A model generated the notes under the pieces. That model was not told the DNA's origin, ran no database searches, and saw nothing but the letters and a program-made list of their open reading frames with translations. Shown piece after piece: positions 43,820-52,898 of a stretch of DNA of 64,000 nucleotides; within the stretch, counting starts at the first letter, position 1, and each line of letters opens with the position of its first letter. A program made the translations under genes and the position numbers. The stretch comes from Parabacteroides sp. PM6-13 (lineage in GTDB: Bacteria > Bacteroidota > Bacteroidia > Bacteroidales > Tannerellaceae): contig NZ_JARXWF010000002.1 in assembly GCF_029892605.1 (NCBI RefSeq), positions 330,686 through 394,685 of the forward strand, read 5' to 3'.

Positions 43820-44956
43820 TCAATCGGATACTTTCAATCGCTTGCGTTCTTCGTGCATGCGGTGGGCACGGTGGTAGGACTGGTAGCTACCGAAACCGGC
43901 GGCGGTGATCTTCTCGATATTGGTCTTTTCAAGGCAGCGCGGGTTGGCGATGATCCGGTCGAGCTCATACAGACGGCACTCATTGACAAATTGTGAGAAG
44001 TTCATTTTGTAGGTGTTGTTGATAAATGCCGACAGATAAGTACGGTTGGTACAGAGCGCGTCTGCCATATCTACGATGGTGAGATGGGGATCGAGGTAGG
44101 GTTTCTGTTGCTCAATATACCGGGAGAAGGTCTCTTGTTTCAACTGTTGTTCTTTCTCGGCTGCCCGAATTGCCTCGTCGTGCAGGTTTTGTTGGTCGGT
44201 GATGAATATGTAGTTTCCTCGTATCACATTGAAACATAGTATAATGTGTTGTACAAACAAGATAAGGGCCACTAAAACTAACTGATAGGTTCCCAACAGG
44301 TCTTTTAGCGGTGCAGCCATGATAAGCAAAGGAATGATCACAAAACAGACCGACAATATGAGAAACAGGCGCAACCAATAAAGCGAACTCAGGTAGAGGT
44401 CGGAAGAATAGTTGATGATCAACCGGCGGTAGGATCGATAACGCCGTATGCCCAAGAGGGTATAACCGATGCCGAAGCATAATCGAAACACCAACAGAAG
44501 GGATGCCAACAGATAGAATCCTTCATAACCGGGCGTGGTATGCATATTCTCGATCGACACTCGTCCGGCAGCGCCCTCCGGTGCCAGGAACAGCCAAGCC
44601 AGATTGATGCCCAATACGACCGTCGGAAGAACGTAATGAAGCCAGGAAAAGCGTTCCGCGCTATTGGCACGCGTAAGTATGAAAATAAAGCGATAGAGAG
44701 TAACCGGTACCAGCAACATGGTAAAAGCCACCCAGGCGGAGAGATCGGTGAACCGGTTCGGATAGAAGGCATACGTAATCATCACCCCCCAGTTGAACAC
44801 AATCAATAGATAATAGGTCAGAAGCGTGCATCTTATCCCGGAGCCTTTCAGGCGGATCCAGACGGGTGAATCCAATAAGATCAACACGATACACACGATG
44901 CCTGAGAACATCGGCGTCAGCATGGTGATAAGATCTTCTACTATTACTGTTTGCAT
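43820..44956 (-). CDS. Membrane-bound AraC-family regulator 1
   Basis: This 378-residue protein has an N-terminal set of about seven hydrophobic helices (IVCIVLILLDSPVWI, LLTYYLLIVFNWGVMITYAF, WVAFTMLLVPVTLYRFIF and more). A linker and a C-terminal AraC-type helix-turn-helix follow (residues ~285-370: HLTIVDMADALCTNRTYLSAFIN, then FGSYQSYHRAHRMHEE). The layout differs from classical AraC proteins and implies that a membrane sensor domain controls DNA binding directly. A paralogue of the same layout is encoded 5 bp upstream, so both are in one operon. Target genes are unknown. Confidence 0.85.
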   Translation of the reverse strand: MQTVIVEDLITMLTPMFSGIVCIVLILLDSPVWIRLKGSGIRCTLLTYYLLIVFNWGVMITYAFYPNRFTDLSAWVAFTMLLVPVTLYRFIFILTRANSAERFSWLHYVLPTVVLGINLAWLFLAPEGAAGRVSIENMHTTPGYEGFYLLASLLLVFRLCFGIGYTLLGIRRYRSYRRLIINYSSDLYLSSLYWLRLFLILSVCFVIIPLLIMAAPLKDLLGTYQLVLVALILFVQHIILCFNVIRGNYIFITDQQNLHDEAIRAAEKEQQLKQETFSRYIEQQKPYLDPHLTIVDMADALCTNRTYLSAFINNTYKMNFSQFVNECRLYELDRIIANPRCLEKTNIEKITAAGFGSYQSYHRAHRMHEERKRLKVSD

Positions 44957-44961
44957 ATCGT

Positions 44962-46230
44962 TTAGTCTTGATGGGGTGGTTTCTCTTTCTCGTTCTTTTT
45001 TCGTTCCGCCTCCTGTCGTGCCCGCATATAGCTGTTGTAATTGGCAAATCCGGCTTGTGGCAGCAGGGATTTGATTGTTGCCTCTTTATTTTTGGCTAAT
45101 TTGCGGAGTCTCTCCATCTCACGAAACCGCCAGCGCCCCACAAAACTATTGAAATTCATCCCGTATGTACGGTTAATGAATTTCGAGAGCTCTTCGCGGC
45201 CAACCCCCAGCTGATCTGCCAGGGTGGTGAGTCGCAGTTCGGTATTCAGGTAAGGCTTCTCCTGCCGGAAGTAGTTGTCGAAGTCCTTGCGTGACAATAG
45301 GTTGAGGCTGGTATTATTGGTCAAAAGAGATGTAGCAACCGGCTCCATCGGAGCCGGTTCGGAGACCTTCTCTGAAGGAGGGCTCTTGGGCTTGGGAGCC
45401 GGTATAATCTCAATCCGCGGGTAATTGTGGCGTTGGAGATTGTTTACCAGGACAATTTCAACGAAAGGAATGGAGAGGGCTATCGGCACGATCGCCCCAT
45501 AAGCGAAAAAGGCATTCTCGATGGAGGTAAACAGTACCAATAGCGGATGTAACCATCCGACAAAGAGAATGGCGATAATCGCGTATATCGATCGAAGCCT
45601 GTAATGGATCTCTTTCCATTTCTTTTCCGGCAATGATTTCCGGTAGTGACGAAGCTTTTTCATGGATAAGAAGAGATAGACACCGATGAACAGGACCTGT
45701 GCCGGAATAAAAGAGGCAAACACCCGCGAGAAAATGGGCCATTCCGGGTTAAGCGCGCGAAAACCTTTCACGATACCTAACGGCACATCGAACGGTACGA
45801 ATAGCATCCATACGCCCAAAATAACTGGTATGAGTGGTGGCAATAGATAATGGATAAGCGGAAAGCGCTTTTCGTTTCGGGGGGAGGTAAAAGCGAAACA
45901 AATATAATAGAACGCAACGCCCGAACCGGTATGACAGAGATAGAGCAAGGGTGCGAAATAAACAAACAGCTCCGGATACCATTTGTAAAATAGCCGGGAA
46001 AGGCAAATACCGGTAAAAAATAGGAAATAGACCAACGCTCCCTTTTGCATCCTGCGTTCATACGGGCTGTAGCGTTCCGTAAGCAACAGCAACATATAGA
46101 TTGCGCAGGCAAGAGAGCATATCACAACCAGCCATATACTGGTAACTACTATGAATGTCGAAAGGTCCAAGCTGTTCAAATTTGTGGTAAATATAACAAA
46201 TTCATATCTTTTTACGCTTTGAAAGATCAT
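44962..46230 (-). CDS. Membrane-bound AraC-family regulator 2
   Basis: The protein has up to 422 residues. The start at 46230 is the longest choice, and the real one may be later, before the first helix (FIVVTSIWLVVICSLACAIYMLLLL). Six or seven membrane helices are followed by a proline-rich linker (IIPAPKPKSPPSEK). The C-terminal AraC-like domain has TTLADQLGVGREELSKFINRTYG, then LLPQAGFANYNSYMRA. It is a paralogue of the protein encoded 5 bp downstream; both share the membrane-sensor plus helix-turn-helix layout. The C-terminus is Lys/Glu-rich. Function is unknown beyond probable membrane-coupled transcription control. Confidence 0.83.
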   Translation of the reverse strand: MIFQSVKRYEFVIFTTNLNSLDLSTFIVVTSIWLVVICSLACAIYMLLLLTERYSPYERRMQKGALVYFLFFTGICLSRLFYKWYPELFVYFAPLLYLCHTGSGVAFYYICFAFTSPRNEKRFPLIHYLLPPLIPVILGVWMLFVPFDVPLGIVKGFRALNPEWPIFSRVFASFIPAQVLFIGVYLFLSMKKLRHYRKSLPEKKWKEIHYRLRSIYAIIAILFVGWLHPLLVLFTSIENAFFAYGAIVPIALSIPFVEIVLVNNLQRHNYPRIEIIPAPKPKSPPSEKVSEPAPMEPVATSLLTNNTSLNLLSRKDFDNYFRQEKPYLNTELRLTTLADQLGVGREELSKFINRTYGMNFNSFVGRWRFREMERLRKLAKNKEATIKSLLPQAGFANYNSYMRARQEAERKKNEKEKPPHQD

Positions 46231-46290
46231 TTATCACGATTTGGAGTTAATCTTTTTACGATTTGGATATACCCCGACCTTCGAGAGACC

Positions 46291-46419
46291 TATCTTTGCA
46301 TCAGTACCGGGAATGATTTTCTTGTGAAATACCGGACTGTTTTTTCAAGAACACAACCCCCTCATTTTTATATACTACGGAAAACCCTGCTTCTACCCTA
46401 AAGCAGGGTTTTTTTATTG
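46291..46419 (+). ncRNA. Candidate small RNA between divergent genes
   Basis: A -7 box TATCTTTG (46291-46298) is followed about 80 bp later by a strong intrinsic terminator (AAAACCCTGCTT 46381-46392, AAGCAGGGTTTT 46401-46412, then seven T). The next gene has its own -7 box downstream of the terminator (46474-46481), so the terminator seems to end a separate ~115-nt transcript. No credible ORF lies inside. This is a sequence-only prediction. Confidence 0.45.
46381..46419 (+). terminator. Free-standing intrinsic terminator
   Basis: A perfect 12-bp stem with an 8-nt loop and a T-run lies 110 bp upstream of the oxidoreductase gene with no known gene ending before it on this strand. Confidence 0.85.
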
Positions 46420-46473
46420 TGATTATCCCACAAGAATACAGGCGATCCCTATGGAAATAGTAAATGGTTTCTA

Positions 46474-46481
46474 TATATTTG
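46474..46481 (+). promoter_or_regulatory. Putative -7 box for the oxidoreductase operon
   Basis: TATATTTG fits TAnnTTTG; the -33 position is poor. The leader to the ATG at 46529 would be about 40 nt. Confidence 0.45.
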
Positions 46482-46528
46482 TAAGATATATGAAAAGACC
46501 TTCAAATTCAAACTTTAAGTAAAATATC

Positions 46529-47920
46529 ATGAACAAACGAGAATTCTTAAAACGAAGTGTTTTATTGACCGCAGGGGCGTTTACGGCTCCCACGATTGTG
46601 AAAGCGTCGGTCTTTGGCCCCAATGCGCCTTCCAATCGCATCAATATCGGTGTGATCGGTGTAGGACGTCAGGGACGTGGTGATATGATGGGGCTTATGC
46701 GGATGGCAGATGTGCGTATCACAGCTGTTTGCGACCTGGACAGGATCCGCATGGCAGATGCCAAAGAGTTTACGGAAACGACCACTGAACGATTCTTGCA
46801 GACCCCGCATAAGGGGGTGAAAATGTTTGAAGACTACCAGGAACTTCTTCTGGATAAAGAGATCGATGGGGTACTGATTGCTACGCCCGACCACCAGCAT
46901 GCTCGCCTGGCCATCGACGCGGCTTATGCCGGAAAAGATATGTATCTGGAAAAACCCGCTTCGCTCACGATATGGGAAGGACGCCAGATGAGCAACGCGA
47001 TGAATGCGACCGGACGGATCTTCCAGATTGGCAGTCAGCAGCGTTCCAACCAACACTTCCGCCGTGCCTGCGAACTGGTGCGTAGCGGGCGGATCGGGAA
47101 ACTGAAAACCGTTGAGGTGCGTCTACCGGGCGATCCTCCGGGCGGCGATCCGACACCGATGCCTATCCCTGATTATTTCAATTACGATGCCTGGTTGGGC
47201 TCTACACCTTATGTGCCTTATACGATCGACCGCGTGCATCCGCAGGCCGTCAATGGCAAACCGGTATTCTCGCGTCCGGGATGGCTTCGTTGTGAGCAGT
47301 TCGGTGCCGGTATGATCACCGGATGGGGATCACACCACTTTGATATTGCTCATTGGGCGATGGATATGGAATATTCCGGTCCGATAGAGATCGAAGCGAG
47401 TACAGTATTCCCGGCCGAAGGATCGGGGCTTTGGAATGTACACGGGCCGTATCAGTCGCAGATGCTCTATGCCAATGGCGTGGTGGTGAAAGGCATGGAA
47501 GAGGGTCCGACCAAACCGAACGGCATCCTGTTTATCGGGGAAGAGGGTTGGATATTCACCTCGCGCGGTGGCGAAAGGGTGACCGACAGCGATCCGATCA
47601 AGGTGGATTCAGGCGGATTGGAAAAAGGGCCGTTAAGCGCTTCCGATCCGAAGATCCTGCGCGAACTGACCGACGACGATGTGCATCTGTATGAATCGGA
47701 AAATCACACACGCAACTGGATCGATTGTATGCGTACGCGCAAACCGACCATCGCTCCGGCGGAGGTGGCACACCGCTCCTGCTCGGCTTGTCTGTTGCAA
47801 CAGGTGGCCATGCACCTAAAACGTAAACTCTATTGGGATCCGCGCAACGAACGCTTCCGGAACGACGACGAAGCCAATGCGATGATCTCCCGTCCACAAC
47901 GTGCTCCTTATCAAATTTAA
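46529..47920 (+). CDS. Exported Gfo/Idh/MocA-family oxidoreductase
   Basis: This 463-residue protein starts with a Tat-like signal (KREFLKRS, a Lys-Arg variant of the twin-arginine motif, then VLLTAGAFTAPTIV). The Rossmann domain has an intact dinucleotide motif IGVIGVGRQGRG, VCDLDRIR, IATPDHQHARLAIDAAYAG and the conserved EKP motif (YLEKPASLT). A C-terminal Gfo/Idh/MocA alpha/beta domain contains GWGSHHFDIAHWAMDME, which carries the likely catalytic His/Asp. Such enzymes oxidise or reduce sugars with bound NAD(P), and exported forms process glycans without net cofactor use. It begins a run of four plus-strand carbohydrate genes. Confidence 0.9.
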   Translation: MNKREFLKRSVLLTAGAFTAPTIVKASVFGPNAPSNRINIGVIGVGRQGRGDMMGLMRMADVRITAVCDLDRIRMADAKEFTETTTERFLQTPHKGVKMFEDYQELLLDKEIDGVLIATPDHQHARLAIDAAYAGKDMYLEKPASLTIWEGRQMSNAMNATGRIFQIGSQQRSNQHFRRACELVRSGRIGKLKTVEVRLPGDPPGGDPTPMPIPDYFNYDAWLGSTPYVPYTIDRVHPQAVNGKPVFSRPGWLRCEQFGAGMITGWGSHHFDIAHWAMDMEYSGPIEIEASTVFPAEGSGLWNVHGPYQSQMLYANGVVVKGMEEGPTKPNGILFIGEEGWIFTSRGGERVTDSDPIKVDSGGLEKGPLSASDPKILRELTDDDVHLYESENHTRNWIDCMRTRKPTIAPAEVAHRSCSACLLQQVAMHLKRKLYWDPRNERFRNDDEANAMISRPQRAPYQI

Positions 47921-47937
47921 TGTAATAGGTTAACAGT

Positions 47938-49242
47938 ATGAAACATATAACAAAAGTGTTATTGATTGCCCTCTGTGTAGGCACATGCCTGCCAGGTAGC
48001 TGGGCCAAACCGCTGAAAAAGATGCGGGTAACGGTAAATGCCGCAGGTGTTGAACGCAACAATACCATTGCATCGCTGGATCTGTCGGGGTATGAAGTGC
48101 CGGCGGGCAAAGAGATCGTTGTCGTAAATGCAGCCGACAAATCGGTTTGCCTGAGCCAGTTGGAACAATGCGATATAGATGGCACGACGCTCTATTGGCG
48201 TATCGACGGTGCTCTGGCGGCAAACGAAACCCGCGAATACATCATTGAAACACAGAATGCACAAGCCGAAAAGAATCTGGTGATGAATATCACGCGTGAC
48301 CGCATGCGCAACCTTATCCTGACCCAGAACGGGCAGAAGGTGTTGCAATACAATGTGGCGATGGCGCGATTGCCCCACGGAGCCGATCCGGTCTTCAGCC
48401 GCAACGGCTATATCCATCCGGCCTGGTCGCCGGCAGGAAATGTTCTGACAAATATCAACGCGGCAGACCATATGCACCATTACGGGATATGGAATCCGTG
48501 GACCATGGTAGAGTACGACGGGACGATTTATGATTTATGGAATATTGGCGACAAAAAAGGGACTGTACTTTTTGATTCATTGTATACCACCCGCACCGGT
48601 GACCTGTTTGCCGATATCGTCGTAGGACATCAACACCTGATCTTCCAGCCACAAAAGGAACAGGTGGTCAATACCATCGAGTCGATCGTGAAGATCACCC
48701 CGAAAAAGAGGATCAACATCATGGATGAATTCATCGATATGCGCGTGTGGAACAGCGGACAGCCGGGTTATCTCTGGGACTTTGTGTCCGATCTGATTCC
48801 GGCTACCGAGCTGCCGGTCTTATTGAAAGCCTACCGTTATGCCGGTTTTGGCTGGCGCGCTACGGCCGACTGGACCAACGAGAACGTGGTGATGATGACC
48901 TCCGAAGGCAAAAGCCGCCCGGAGATCGACGGCACGAATGCCCGCTGGATCTATGTCACCGGCATGAGCCCCAAAGGCCCTTCGGGCATTCTCTTTATGG
49001 GCTATCCGGAGAACCAGAACTTCCCTGAGCCGTTGCGCATATGGGATCAGAATGCCAATGGCGGACGCGGGGATGCGTTCATCAACTTCGCCCCGACCAA
49101 GAATGTCGATTGGGAACTGAAGGCAGGCGAGAGCTACCGCTTGCGCTACCGGATGTTTATGTTCGACGGCAGCATCACACCGGAAAAGGCCGAAGCCATC
49201 TGGCAGGATTTTGCTAAACCGGTGAAGGTAACCATCAAATAA
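47938..49242 (+). CDS. Exported DUF6807 (PmoA-like) family protein
   Basis: This 434-residue protein has a Sec signal (MKHITKVLLIALCVGTCLPGSWA). Its body matches the DUF6807 family, often labelled PmoA, with HPAWSPAGNVLTNINAADHMHHYGIWNPW, IKITPKKRINIMDEFIDMRV, and DWTNENVVMMTSEG each recognisable in short blocks. Despite the label it is not a methane monooxygenase subunit; the fold is beta-sandwich-like and the family occurs in carbohydrate loci. Its place between two Gfo/Idh/MocA genes (17 bp and 27 bp gaps) suggests a joint role in sugar processing. The HMHH cluster may bind a metal or substrate. Confidence 0.82.
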   Translation: MKHITKVLLIALCVGTCLPGSWAKPLKKMRVTVNAAGVERNNTIASLDLSGYEVPAGKEIVVVNAADKSVCLSQLEQCDIDGTTLYWRIDGALAANETREYIIETQNAQAEKNLVMNITRDRMRNLILTQNGQKVLQYNVAMARLPHGADPVFSRNGYIHPAWSPAGNVLTNINAADHMHHYGIWNPWTMVEYDGTIYDLWNIGDKKGTVLFDSLYTTRTGDLFADIVVGHQHLIFQPQKEQVVNTIESIVKITPKKRINIMDEFIDMRVWNSGQPGYLWDFVSDLIPATELPVLLKAYRYAGFGWRATADWTNENVVMMTSEGKSRPEIDGTNARWIYVTGMSPKGPSGILFMGYPENQNFPEPLRIWDQNANGGRGDAFINFAPTKNVDWELKAGESYRLRYRMFMFDGSITPEKAEAIWQDFAKPVKVTIK

Positions 49243-49269
49243 ACAAGATCAATACGAAAAAAGAGATCA

Positions 49270-50652
49270 ATGAAGAAGACGCTTATGTTTCTAATGACCA
49301 TGGCGCTTATGTTGTCATGTAACCAGAAAAAAGAGGAATCAGGCGCATTTACCGGGGCTCCGGGTGAGGTGAAGCTCCTTACCCTGGCTCCCGGCCATTT
49401 TCATGCCGCCCTGGTTCAGAAGACATCCTATCCGCAGGTAAACAAAGAGGTCTATGTGTATGCGCCTAAGGGCGACGAGGTGGTTCAGCACCTGGAGAAG
49501 ATCAGGGGGTACAATACCCGTGCGGACGAGCCGACCGCCTGGAACGAGATTGTCTATATAGGCGATGATTATCTGCAACGGATGATCGCGGAGAAGAAAG
49601 GCAATGTGATGGTGGTGGCCGGAAACAACCGGAAAAAGACCGAATATATCAGGCAGGCGCTGGATCATGGCATTCATGTATTGGCCGATAAACCGATGGC
49701 TATCAATCCGGAAAACTTCCAACTGTTGAAGTCGTGCTTCGAAACGGCGGAGAAAAACGACCTGTTGCTCTATGATATCATGACGGAGCGCTACGAGATC
49801 ACCTCCATATTGCAGCGTGAATTGGCGCATATTCCCGCCCTGTTCGGGGAGTTTGTGCCGGGGACTCCGGAAAATCCGGCTGTGGTGAAAGAGAGTGTAC
49901 ACCATTTCTCGAAACTCGTATCCGGAGCGCATCTGCTTCGTCCGGCCTGGTTCTTCGATGTGGAGCAGGAGGGCGACGGCATTGTGGACGTGACCACTCA
50001 TCTGGTCGACCTCATCCAATGGGGTTGTTTCCCGGAAGAGATCATCGACTATACGAAAGATGTGGAGATGCTCGACGCGAACCGATGGGCGACAACGGTC
50101 GATCCGGCGCAGTTCAAACAGGTGACACAGATGGACAGCTACCCCGCTTACCTGCAGAAAGATGTAAAAGACGGCGTGTTGCATGTCTACTCCAATGGCG
50201 ATATCCTCTACAAACTGAAAGGATTGTATGCCAAGATCTCCGTGATCTGGAACTTCGAGGCGCCTCCCGGCACCGGAGATACTCATTTTTCTATCATGCG
50301 TGGCACGAAAGCCAACCTGATCATCCGCCAGGGAGCCGAGCAGGACTATAAACCGACGCTCTATGTGGAAGCGGCAAATGATAATAACAATAATCTGAAA
50401 GCCGACCTGGACAAGGCAATCAATAGCCTGTTGGCTACCTATCCCGGTATTTCCGTGGAAGAATCAGAAGGCGGATGGAAGGTGAATATCCCTGACTCCT
50501 ACGCCGTTGGGCATGAAGCTCATTTCGGCGAAGTAACCGAGCGTTATCTGCAATATCTGATCGATGGGAAACTACCGGATTGGGAAGTACCCAATATGAT
50601 TGCCAAATATTATGTAACAACAGAAGCCTTGCGTATTGCCAAATCAAAATAG
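49270..50652 (+). CDS. Lipoprotein of the Gfo/Idh/MocA family with putative oxidoreductase C-terminal domain
   Basis: This 460-residue protein has a lipoprotein signal ending ALMLSC (Cys17). The N-terminal domain is Gfo/Idh/MocA-like: VMVVAGNNRKKTEYIRQALDHGIHVLADKPMAI holds the KP motif in short form. However, the region where GxGxxG is expected reads LLTLAPGHFHAALV (residues ~36-49), so the nucleotide motif is degenerate. The C-terminal part matches the putative oxidoreductase C-terminal domain (DVTTHLVDLIQWGCFP). Export by the lipoprotein route would place it at the outer membrane without cytoplasmic cofactor loading. It may therefore be a lyase-like or non-NAD relative of the sugar dehydrogenases. 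Confidence 0.85.
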   Translation: MKKTLMFLMTMALMLSCNQKKEESGAFTGAPGEVKLLTLAPGHFHAALVQKTSYPQVNKEVYVYAPKGDEVVQHLEKIRGYNTRADEPTAWNEIVYIGDDYLQRMIAEKKGNVMVVAGNNRKKTEYIRQALDHGIHVLADKPMAINPENFQLLKSCFETAEKNDLLLYDIMTERYEITSILQRELAHIPALFGEFVPGTPENPAVVKESVHHFSKLVSGAHLLRPAWFFDVEQEGDGIVDVTTHLVDLIQWGCFPEEIIDYTKDVEMLDANRWATTVDPAQFKQVTQMDSYPAYLQKDVKDGVLHVYSNGDILYKLKGLYAKISVIWNFEAPPGTGDTHFSIMRGTKANLIIRQGAEQDYKPTLYVEAANDNNNNLKADLDKAINSLLATYPGISVEESEGGWKVNIPDSYAVGHEAHFGEVTERYLQYLIDGKLPDWEVPNMIAKYYVTTEALRIAKSK

Positions 50653-50700
50653 ATTAGTAATTTAGGCGGCGATATTAATTTTTTTATAGTAAAAACCAGT

Positions 50701-52812
50701 ATGAATACCCATTTTGCATGCAAGAAACGGCAAATACTACTATTATTTGCTGCCTTTTTTCTGTTTTCCATAGCAGAATCGAAAGGAGAAGGCCAGGACA
50801 ATCGGCCAAAGAGTAAGAAATTTGTGCACCACGGAGCGGGGAACCCCTACCTGCCTTTGTGGGAACATGTGCCTGATGGCGAACCTCGCGTTTTTGAAGA
50901 TCCCGACAATCCGGGCAAATACCGCGCTTATATTATCGGATCACACGATGTGCGTTTCGGTAGCTATTGCGGACCGGACATCCGGGCCTGGTCGGCACCT
51001 GTTGAGGACTTGTCGAGCTGGCGCGACGATGGTCCTATCTTTACCTATCCGATCGAAGGACAATGGGATGTGATGTACGCTCCCGACCTGGTTGAAGTAA
51101 GACGTAAAGACGGTACCAAAGAGTATTATCTCTACCCGCACAGCCGCGGCCGTGGCCGTGAACCGATGGTGGCTAAAGGCAGCCGCCCGGATGGGCCTTT
51201 CACACCGATCAATATGACAGAAGACGGATCGGGCGTGGTTGAAGGAAGTATCTTAGGCTTCGACCCCTCTATCTACATTGAATATGTGACCGACCCGAAC
51301 GATCCCGATTATAAGATCGGCTTCAGAGCGTACGGTTTCTGGGGCTTCCAACGTTCATTGGCGGCTCAGCTCGATCAGAATACGATGTATTCCGTTCGTC
51401 CCGGCACCCAGATTATCCCCTATTTCATGCCCTCCAGTACTCGTTATGGCGAAATTCGTGATCCGGAAGGAACCACCTATCCGCATATCTATCCGGGAGA
51501 AGATCTTGGACGTTTCAACTTCTTCGAAGCCTCTTCCATCCGTAAGGTTGGCAATAAATATGTAACGATCTACAGCGGATACTCAGGTCCTGATTATGGC
51601 TTGAGCAGCACCAACTCAGCGTTGCGTTATGCCTATGGTGATACCCCGCTGGGTCCCTGGAAAAGTGGTGGTGTATTGGTTGACTCCCGCGCACCGGTGG
51701 TGAATAAGGATGGCTCTGCGTTGGAGACCACCAATGCCGGTCATAACACACATGGTAGTATCGAGTTGATCAACGACCAATGGTATGCTTTCTATCACCG
51801 TCCGCCGAGAGGATTCGGTAACGCCCGTCAGCCGATGGTTGCGCCCGTCACCATCGAATGGGACGAGAAACCGGTAGCAGAAGGTGGTAAGGTAACGATC
51901 CGTGCTTACGACCCGTATGCAAAAGATGGCAAATGGACTGCGAAAGACAAAAAAGGCAACGAATACACCGGAGCCGAAGTGACCTCGGAAGGTTTCCACC
52001 TCTATGGATTGGATCCTTATCAATATTACTCCGCCGGATACGCCTGTTACCTGTCGGACATCGGTATCCAGCAGGATTCCTGGGATGTATGGGATAACCA
52101 CATGCCTATTACGAAGGTAAAGAATGGTACGATCATCGGGTATAAGTATTTCGGTTTCGGCGGATTAGACAAAGCCCAGAAGGGATTGAAACCTTTTGAA
52201 GGCACCAAGCCGGGCAATCATACCGCGTTCAACCTTTTCCTTACCCCGAAAACAAACGAGACCTTCAAGGTAAACGTTTGGATGGACGGTCCTTGGAAGA
52301 ACGCGCCCTGGAAAGGTAAAAAGATTGGTGAGATCGTAGTTCCGGCCAATGCAGCACAGGAACCAACCCAATTCACGATCGATGTGGCTAATTTTGTAGA
52401 CAAATTGGATGGCAAACATGCAATCTATCTGGTGGCTGAAGGTGGCTCTGACGAACTGTTCGACCTGATGGGTCTTGGATTTAGCTCGGTAGATAAACCA
52501 ATCGTTCGTCCAGTTCCTCCTACGGTAACTATTTCGGTGAACGGACAGGCTATCGAATTGCCTGCTGTGCCGGTTCGCTCAACCAATGTGAACGGTATTA
52601 CGGGTTACGAATTGTATGAAGCGTTCCATAAGGTTCCGGCAACTACCGGTGCTCCTTCACCCAGAAGACGCGTTATGGTGACCGCCACCGCAAGCGATCC
52701 ATCAGTTAAAGTGGTCGTTACCCAAGCTGACTCACCTTACGGAACAGCTGTTGTTCAGTTCAACTACAACGGCGTATTGAAAACATACCACGTTACGCTT
52801 GTTGCCCAATAA
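50701..52812 (+). CDS. GH43-like glycoside hydrolase with CBM6-like module
   Basis: This 703-residue protein has a Sec signal (QILLLFAAFFLFSIAES). Residues ~40-390 look like a GH43-type five-bladed propeller, with NPYLPLWEHVPDGEPRVFED, FGSYCGPDIRAWSAP, FFEASSIRKVGNKYVTIYSG, TPLGPWKSGG and HNTHGSIELINDQWYAFYHRP. The Glu in FEASS is the likely general acid. Residues ~430-610 resemble a CBM6 sandwich (YSAGYACYLSDIGIQ, GFGGLDKAQKG). The last ~95 residues form another beta domain starting VTISVNGQAIELPAVPV. GH43 enzymes act on arabinose, xylose or galactose linkages; the subfamily is not clear. It is convergent with the GH2 gene across a shared terminator. Confidence 0.83.
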   Translation: MNTHFACKKRQILLLFAAFFLFSIAESKGEGQDNRPKSKKFVHHGAGNPYLPLWEHVPDGEPRVFEDPDNPGKYRAYIIGSHDVRFGSYCGPDIRAWSAPVEDLSSWRDDGPIFTYPIEGQWDVMYAPDLVEVRRKDGTKEYYLYPHSRGRGREPMVAKGSRPDGPFTPINMTEDGSGVVEGSILGFDPSIYIEYVTDPNDPDYKIGFRAYGFWGFQRSLAAQLDQNTMYSVRPGTQIIPYFMPSSTRYGEIRDPEGTTYPHIYPGEDLGRFNFFEASSIRKVGNKYVTIYSGYSGPDYGLSSTNSALRYAYGDTPLGPWKSGGVLVDSRAPVVNKDGSALETTNAGHNTHGSIELINDQWYAFYHRPPRGFGNARQPMVAPVTIEWDEKPVAEGGKVTIRAYDPYAKDGKWTAKDKKGNEYTGAEVTSEGFHLYGLDPYQYYSAGYACYLSDIGIQQDSWDVWDNHMPITKVKNGTIIGYKYFGFGGLDKAQKGLKPFEGTKPGNHTAFNLFLTPKTNETFKVNVWMDGPWKNAPWKGKKIGEIVVPANAAQEPTQFTIDVANFVDKLDGKHAIYLVAEGGSDELFDLMGLGFSSVDKPIVRPVPPTVTISVNGQAIELPAVPVRSTNVNGITGYELYEAFHKVPATTGAPSPRRRVMVTATASDPSVKVVVTQADSPYGTAVVQFNYNGVLKTYHVTLVAQ

Positions 52813-52840
52813 ACAGCCAACCTAACGGTATAAAACCATA

Positions 52841-52875
52841 AAAACCCCGGGAGTCTCATGGATTCCCGGGGTTTT
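52841..52875. terminator. Bidirectional intrinsic terminator
   Basis: A 12-bp stem (AAAACCCCGGGA 52841-52852, TCCCGGGGTTTT 52864-52875) has A/T runs on both sides. It separates the convergent GH43-like and GH2 genes. Confidence 0.88.
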
Positions 52876-52898
52876 ATATTTCAAAAGAGGTTAATTCC

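Noticed and set aside
46045..46401. 118-codon plus-strand frame upstream of the oxidoreductase
   Set aside because: Most of it is antisense to the AraC-type gene and it runs into the terminator hairpin; no family resemblance.
47938..49242. Methane monooxygenase-type label (PmoA) for the DUF6807 protein
   Set aside because: The protein is a soluble exported beta-rich protein without the membrane helices of particulate methane monooxygenase; the label is a known family-name carry-over.
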